From positions 1-51,204 of the forward strand of contig NZ_JASJCS010000012.1 of assembly GCF_030065885.1 (NCBI RefSeq): a stretch of DNA of 51,204 nucleotides, written 5' to 3'. The notes beneath the pieces were generated by a model that worked only from the letters and a program-made list of their open reading frames with translations, did no database searches and was not told the DNA's origin. Positions 49,043 to 51,204 of the stretch are shown piece after piece (within the stretch, counting starts at the first letter, position 1; each line of letters begins with the position of its first letter). The stretch is from Ilumatobacter sp. (GTDB lineage Bacteria > Actinomycetota > Acidimicrobiia > Acidimicrobiales > Ilumatobacteraceae). The position numbers and the translations under genes are program-made.

Positions 49043-49728
49043 CCGCGCCGGACGGGCCCGAACCGATCCGCGTCGTCCTGGCCGACGACCAGGCGTTGAT
49101 CCGTGCCGGCTTCCGCGTGCTGATCGACGGCGAACCCGACCTGACGGTCGTGGGCGAAGCGGGCGACGGCGAGGCAGCAATCGAGGTGTTGCGTTCCGAA
49201 CGCGCCGACATCGTGCTCATGGACATCCGGATGCCGGGCATGGACGGTCTCGCCGCGACCCGTGCGATCTGCGCCGACGACGACCTCGCCGGCGTGAAGG
49301 TCATCGTGCTGACGACGTTCGAGCTCGACGAGTACGTCATCCAGGCGGTGCAGGCAGGCGCCAGCGGCTTCCTCGGCAAGGGCGTCGGGCCGACCGAGCT
49401 GCTCGACGCGATCCGCACCGTCGCCGCCGGCGACGCGCTCCTCTCGCCGGCCGCCACCAAGGCCCTCCTCGCACGGTTTGCGACCTCCGGACCCGGCAAC
49501 CTCGACACGACGGCACTCGACGCGCTCACCGAGCGCGAGCGGGAGATGACGGCCCTGGCAGCGCTCGGCCTCACCAACGACGAGATCGCCGAGCGGGCGT
49601 TCCTGTCGCCGCTCACCGTCAAGACGCACCTCAACCGGGCGATGATGAAGGCCGGCGTCCGGGACCGCGCCCAGCTCGTGGTGCTTGCGTATCAGACCGG
49701 CCTCGTCCGCCCGGGCGACACCGCCTGA
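49039..49728 (+). CDS. NarL/LuxR-family response regulator
   Basis: 229 aa. Receiver domain with acidic pair in VVLADDQALIR, phospho-acceptor Asp62 (VLMDIRMPGMDG), TT in IVLTTFELDEYV and Lys in GFLGKGVGP. The LuxR helix-turn-helix (ALTEREREMTALAALGLTNDEIAERAFLSPLTVKTHLNRAMMKAG, in pieces) is complete. GTG 49039 overlaps the kinase stop as GTGA. The likely targets are the preceding ABC transporter genes, with the CTACTGCG inverted repeat as a candidate site (inferred). Confidence 0.95.
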   Translation: MTAPDGPEPIRVVLADDQALIRAGFRVLIDGEPDLTVVGEAGDGEAAIEVLRSERADIVLMDIRMPGMDGLAATRAICADDDLAGVKVIVLTTFELDEYVIQAVQAGASGFLGKGVGPTELLDAIRTVAAGDALLSPAATKALLARFATSGPGNLDTTALDALTEREREMTALAALGLTNDEIAERAFLSPLTVKTHLNRAMMKAGVRDRAQLVVLAYQTGLVRPGDTA

Positions 49729-49735
49729 GCGCAAC

Positions 49736-49887
49736 AGCTACGAGATGTGCCAGGGGGTTTCAGCGGAGAGGTACGCCGTGCGCGGCGAGCGGCTTGCTCG
49801 TCGCCTTGCTTCGCAGGCAACTCCGTGCACCGCAACGATTGGGTCGCCCCGCCTCGCGGCTGGGGCTCCCAGGCACAACTCGTAGCT
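49736..49887. repeat. 152-nt element bounded by 20-bp inverted repeats (MITE-like)
   Basis: The left end AGCTACGAGATGTGCCAGGG (49736-49755) and the right end CCCAGGCACAACTCGTAGCT (49868-49887) are inverted copies with 18 of 20 bases matching. It fills the gap between the convergent response regulator and small lipoprotein genes. No gene is inside. It could be a miniature transposable element or a large terminator/RNA structure. No clear target duplication was seen. Confidence 0.5.
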
Positions 49888-49892
49888 ATCGG

Positions 49893-50183
49893 TCAGTGCT
49901 GAGCGAGCTCGTCGGCGTCGTCGGCGATGCTGCTCGCGTCGTCGGGAACGTCGAGCTCCTCGCTCAGGACGCCCCGCTGGCGCATCTTGGCAACCACCTT
50001 GTCGGAGATCTCGCTCCGCTTCTCGGCGGGGATCTTGCCCGGCAGCTTGGCGTCGAGCTTGGCGCGCGCCTCGCTCTCGCTCAGCCCGTGCCACTCGGAC
50101 TCTCGCTTCGATTTGGCCTGCTTCGCGCACGCCGCGACTGCTCCGAGCAGGATCAGCACGAGGATCAAACGCTTCTTCGTCAT
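49893..50183 (-). CDS. Small charged lipoprotein, function unknown
   Basis: 96 aa. MTKKRLILVLILLGAVAAC is a signal peptide ending in a lipobox (VAAC). The mature part is highly charged (KQAKSKRESEWHGLSESEARAK, in pieces), probably alpha-helical, and ends in an acidic stretch (DDASSIADDADELAQH). No family was recognised. ATG 50183 has GGAGG 8 nt upstream. Confidence 0.75.
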   Translation of the reverse strand: MTKKRLILVLILLGAVAACAKQAKSKRESEWHGLSESEARAKLDAKLPGKIPAEKRSEISDKVVAKMRQRGVLSEELDVPDDASSIADDADELAQH

Positions 50184-50281
50184 GAGTGCACCTCCACAAC
50201 TCCACGGACAGATGCGACGCTACCGCGATCGCTCCGGTCCCTCCAGGCGCCGTGCGATCGACGACACCCTCCGACCCAGCG

Positions 50282-50298
50282 GGCCGGGGCACCCGGCC
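50282..50298 (-). terminator. Terminator hairpin of the TauD-family gene
   Basis: GGCCGGG and CCCGGCC (7 bp each) with a 3-nt loop, 15 nt after the stop at 50314 on the minus strand. No T-run. Confidence 0.45.
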
Positions 50299-50313
50299 GA
50301 GCAGCCCGATCGT

Positions 50314-51156
50314 TCAGCCGGCGCCGATCGTGGTGCGGTGCAGCACGCGCTCGTGGCCGTCGTAGCCGCCGGTCGCCTTGTGGAGCACCGACCGGTTGTC
50401 CCACATGACGAGCATGTCGGGCTCCCACTCGTGCCGGTGGACGAACTCGTCGCGGGTCTGCCACTGATACAGCTCGAACAGCAACTCACGCGCCTGCTCG
50501 TCGGGCATGCCGTCGATGCCGATGATGTAGCCGATGCACCCGAACACGCCGGCCCGCCCGGTCTCGGGATGGTCGCGAATGATCGGGTGGAGCTGCGTCG
50601 CCATCGCCGACTCGCTCGGGCGGATGTCCATGCTGCGGTCGGTCTGCTGATCGACGTCGCCGTACATGCCGCTCGGCGCGTAGCCACCACGAGCCGAGTG
50701 CACCGCGAGCTGCCCCTCGAGGCGCCCACACAGGTCGGCTGGCATGGCATCGAGCGCGGCGTGCTGATCGGCGAACAGCGTGTCGCCGCCGTGCGGAGGG
50801 ATCGCGACGCCGAAGAGGCACGTGCCCTGCGGCGGCCGGGCCTGGAAGCTCCAGTCGGAGTGCCAGTTCTCGGCGAACAGCGGCGCCGTCTCGCCGGCGT
50901 TGCGGCGGATCTCGATCACGTGCTCGCGTCCGGCGATCGGCGCGATGAACGGATCGTCGCCGAACGGACCGAACGCCAGCGTGAAGCGTTCGAGGTCGTC
51001 GTCGCTCATCGCCTGCCGCGGGAACGCGAGCACGTGGTGCTCGAGCCACGCGGCGCGGATCGCGGCGACGTCGGCGGCGTCGAGCGGTGCGGTCAGGTCG
51101 ACGCCCGTGATCGTGGCCCCGCACACCTGGCCCGACGGGGTGACGATGACGGTCAC
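50314..51156 (-). CDS. TauD/TfdA-family Fe(II)/2-oxoglutarate dioxygenase
   Basis: 280 aa, normal length. CGATITGVDLTAPLDAADVAAIRAAWLEHHVLAFPRQ (in pieces) is the family opening. The iron ligands are His and Asp in ENWHSDWSF and the distal His in DNRSVLHKATGGYDGHERVLHRTTI, whose Arg binds 2-oxoglutarate. Substrates in the family include taurine, alkyl sulfates and chlorophenoxy acids; none can be chosen here. GTG 51156 overlaps a TGA of an upstream frame as GTGA, suggesting it is a downstream gene of an operon that enters from the right edge. Confidence 0.93.
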   Translation of the reverse strand: MTVIVTPSGQVCGATITGVDLTAPLDAADVAAIRAAWLEHHVLAFPRQAMSDDDLERFTLAFGPFGDDPFIAPIAGREHVIEIRRNAGETAPLFAENWHSDWSFQARPPQGTCLFGVAIPPHGGDTLFADQHAALDAMPADLCGRLEGQLAVHSARGGYAPSGMYGDVDQQTDRSMDIRPSESAMATQLHPIIRDHPETGRAGVFGCIGYIIGIDGMPDEQARELLFELYQWQTRDEFVHRHEWEPDMLVMWDNRSVLHKATGGYDGHERVLHRTTIGAG

Positions 51157-51204
51157 GGCGTGACTCCCACATCGGTGACGGCGTCACCGACCACGGTGAC
51201 GGCG
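51153..51204 (-). CDS. Possible C-terminal end of a gene entering from the right edge
   Basis: A minus-strand frame from the edge reads AVTVVGDAVTDVGVTP and stops with a TGA that overlaps the TauD GTG by 4 nt (GTGA), the same coupling seen elsewhere in the window. Only 16 residues are available, so no product can be named. A hairpin (CGGTGAC with GTCACCG, 51173-51189) lies within it. Confidence 0.3.
   Translation of the reverse strand, partial: AVTVVGDAVTDVGVTP

Overview
This window is high-GC chromosomal DNA from an actinobacterium, possibly a member of the Acidimicrobiia (Ilumatobacter-like). That placement is inferred from gene families: an F420-type nitroreductase, an Rv2629-like eRF1-family protein, an actinobacterial-type DapD, a DUF6529 membrane protein and an LpdA-like flavoprotein. 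No rRNA, tRNA, CRISPR array or prophage was seen. Most of the window is densely packed housekeeping and accessory metabolism on both strands, with one IS110-family insertion sequence.

Layout. 1-6.5 kb: a partial GT4 glycosyltransferase, a Mug-type DNA glycosylase, a GNAT acetyltransferase, then a compact dTDP-rhamnose operon (rfbA-rfbC-rfbB-rfbD) beside an LCP cell-wall ligase. 6.5-9 kb: biotin ligase divergent from a biotin-dependent carboxylase alpha chain, its likely substrate. 9-13 kb: a CcdA-like/TlpA-like thiol-redox pair, an LpdA-like flavoprotein and an M15-type peptidase. 13-17 kb: lysS-dapD (lysine use and synthesis) and an EamA transporter. 17-22 kb: a VOC protein, an ArsR-SRPBCC-DUF2461-TfoX-like operon and a GGDEF-EAL membrane protein. 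22-26 kb: a stand-alone LigD-type primase-polymerase, a hypothetical gene and a Tat-exported PhoD-like phosphatase. 26-28.4 kb: an ECF sigma factor overlapping an unusual membrane protein that joins an anti-sigma-like N-terminus to an M1 aminopeptidase fold with no zinc site. 28.4-34.3 kb: a BNR propeller/MoaD-like pair, pirin, nitroreductase, the eRF1-like protein, a divergent diadenylate cyclase, and a SAM methyltransferase with an in-frame TGA that looks like selenocysteine. 34-39 kb: an F420-type reductase, methylmalonyl-CoA mutase-type subunit, RidA, adenylate kinase, a NIPSNAP protein and a class II aldolase. 38.7-40.2 kb: the IS110 element and a repeat-rich non-coding stretch. 40-43.6 kb: a second EamA transporter, two hydrolases and an unresolved stretch. 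43.6-49.7 kb: a putative electron-transfer trio (DUF6529, cupredoxin, Lipoprotein_15), then an ABC exporter with a NarL-type two-component system. 49.7-51.2 kb: a MITE-like inverted repeat, a small lipoprotein and a TauD-family dioxygenase.

The points most worth following are: (1) the candidate selenoprotein methyltransferase with a SECIS-like hairpin just after the TGA; (2) the sigma factor/pseudo-peptidase module, bracketed by direct repeats of the end of the BNR gene; (3) a recurring TAnnnT-(6 or 7 nt)-start-codon arrangement at twelve genes, which suggests widespread leaderless transcription and was used here to choose several starts; (4) two 3'-end palindromes with the same 17-nt core but different, still self-complementary outer arms; (5) a 60-nt non-coding repeat found upstream of both EamA transporter genes.
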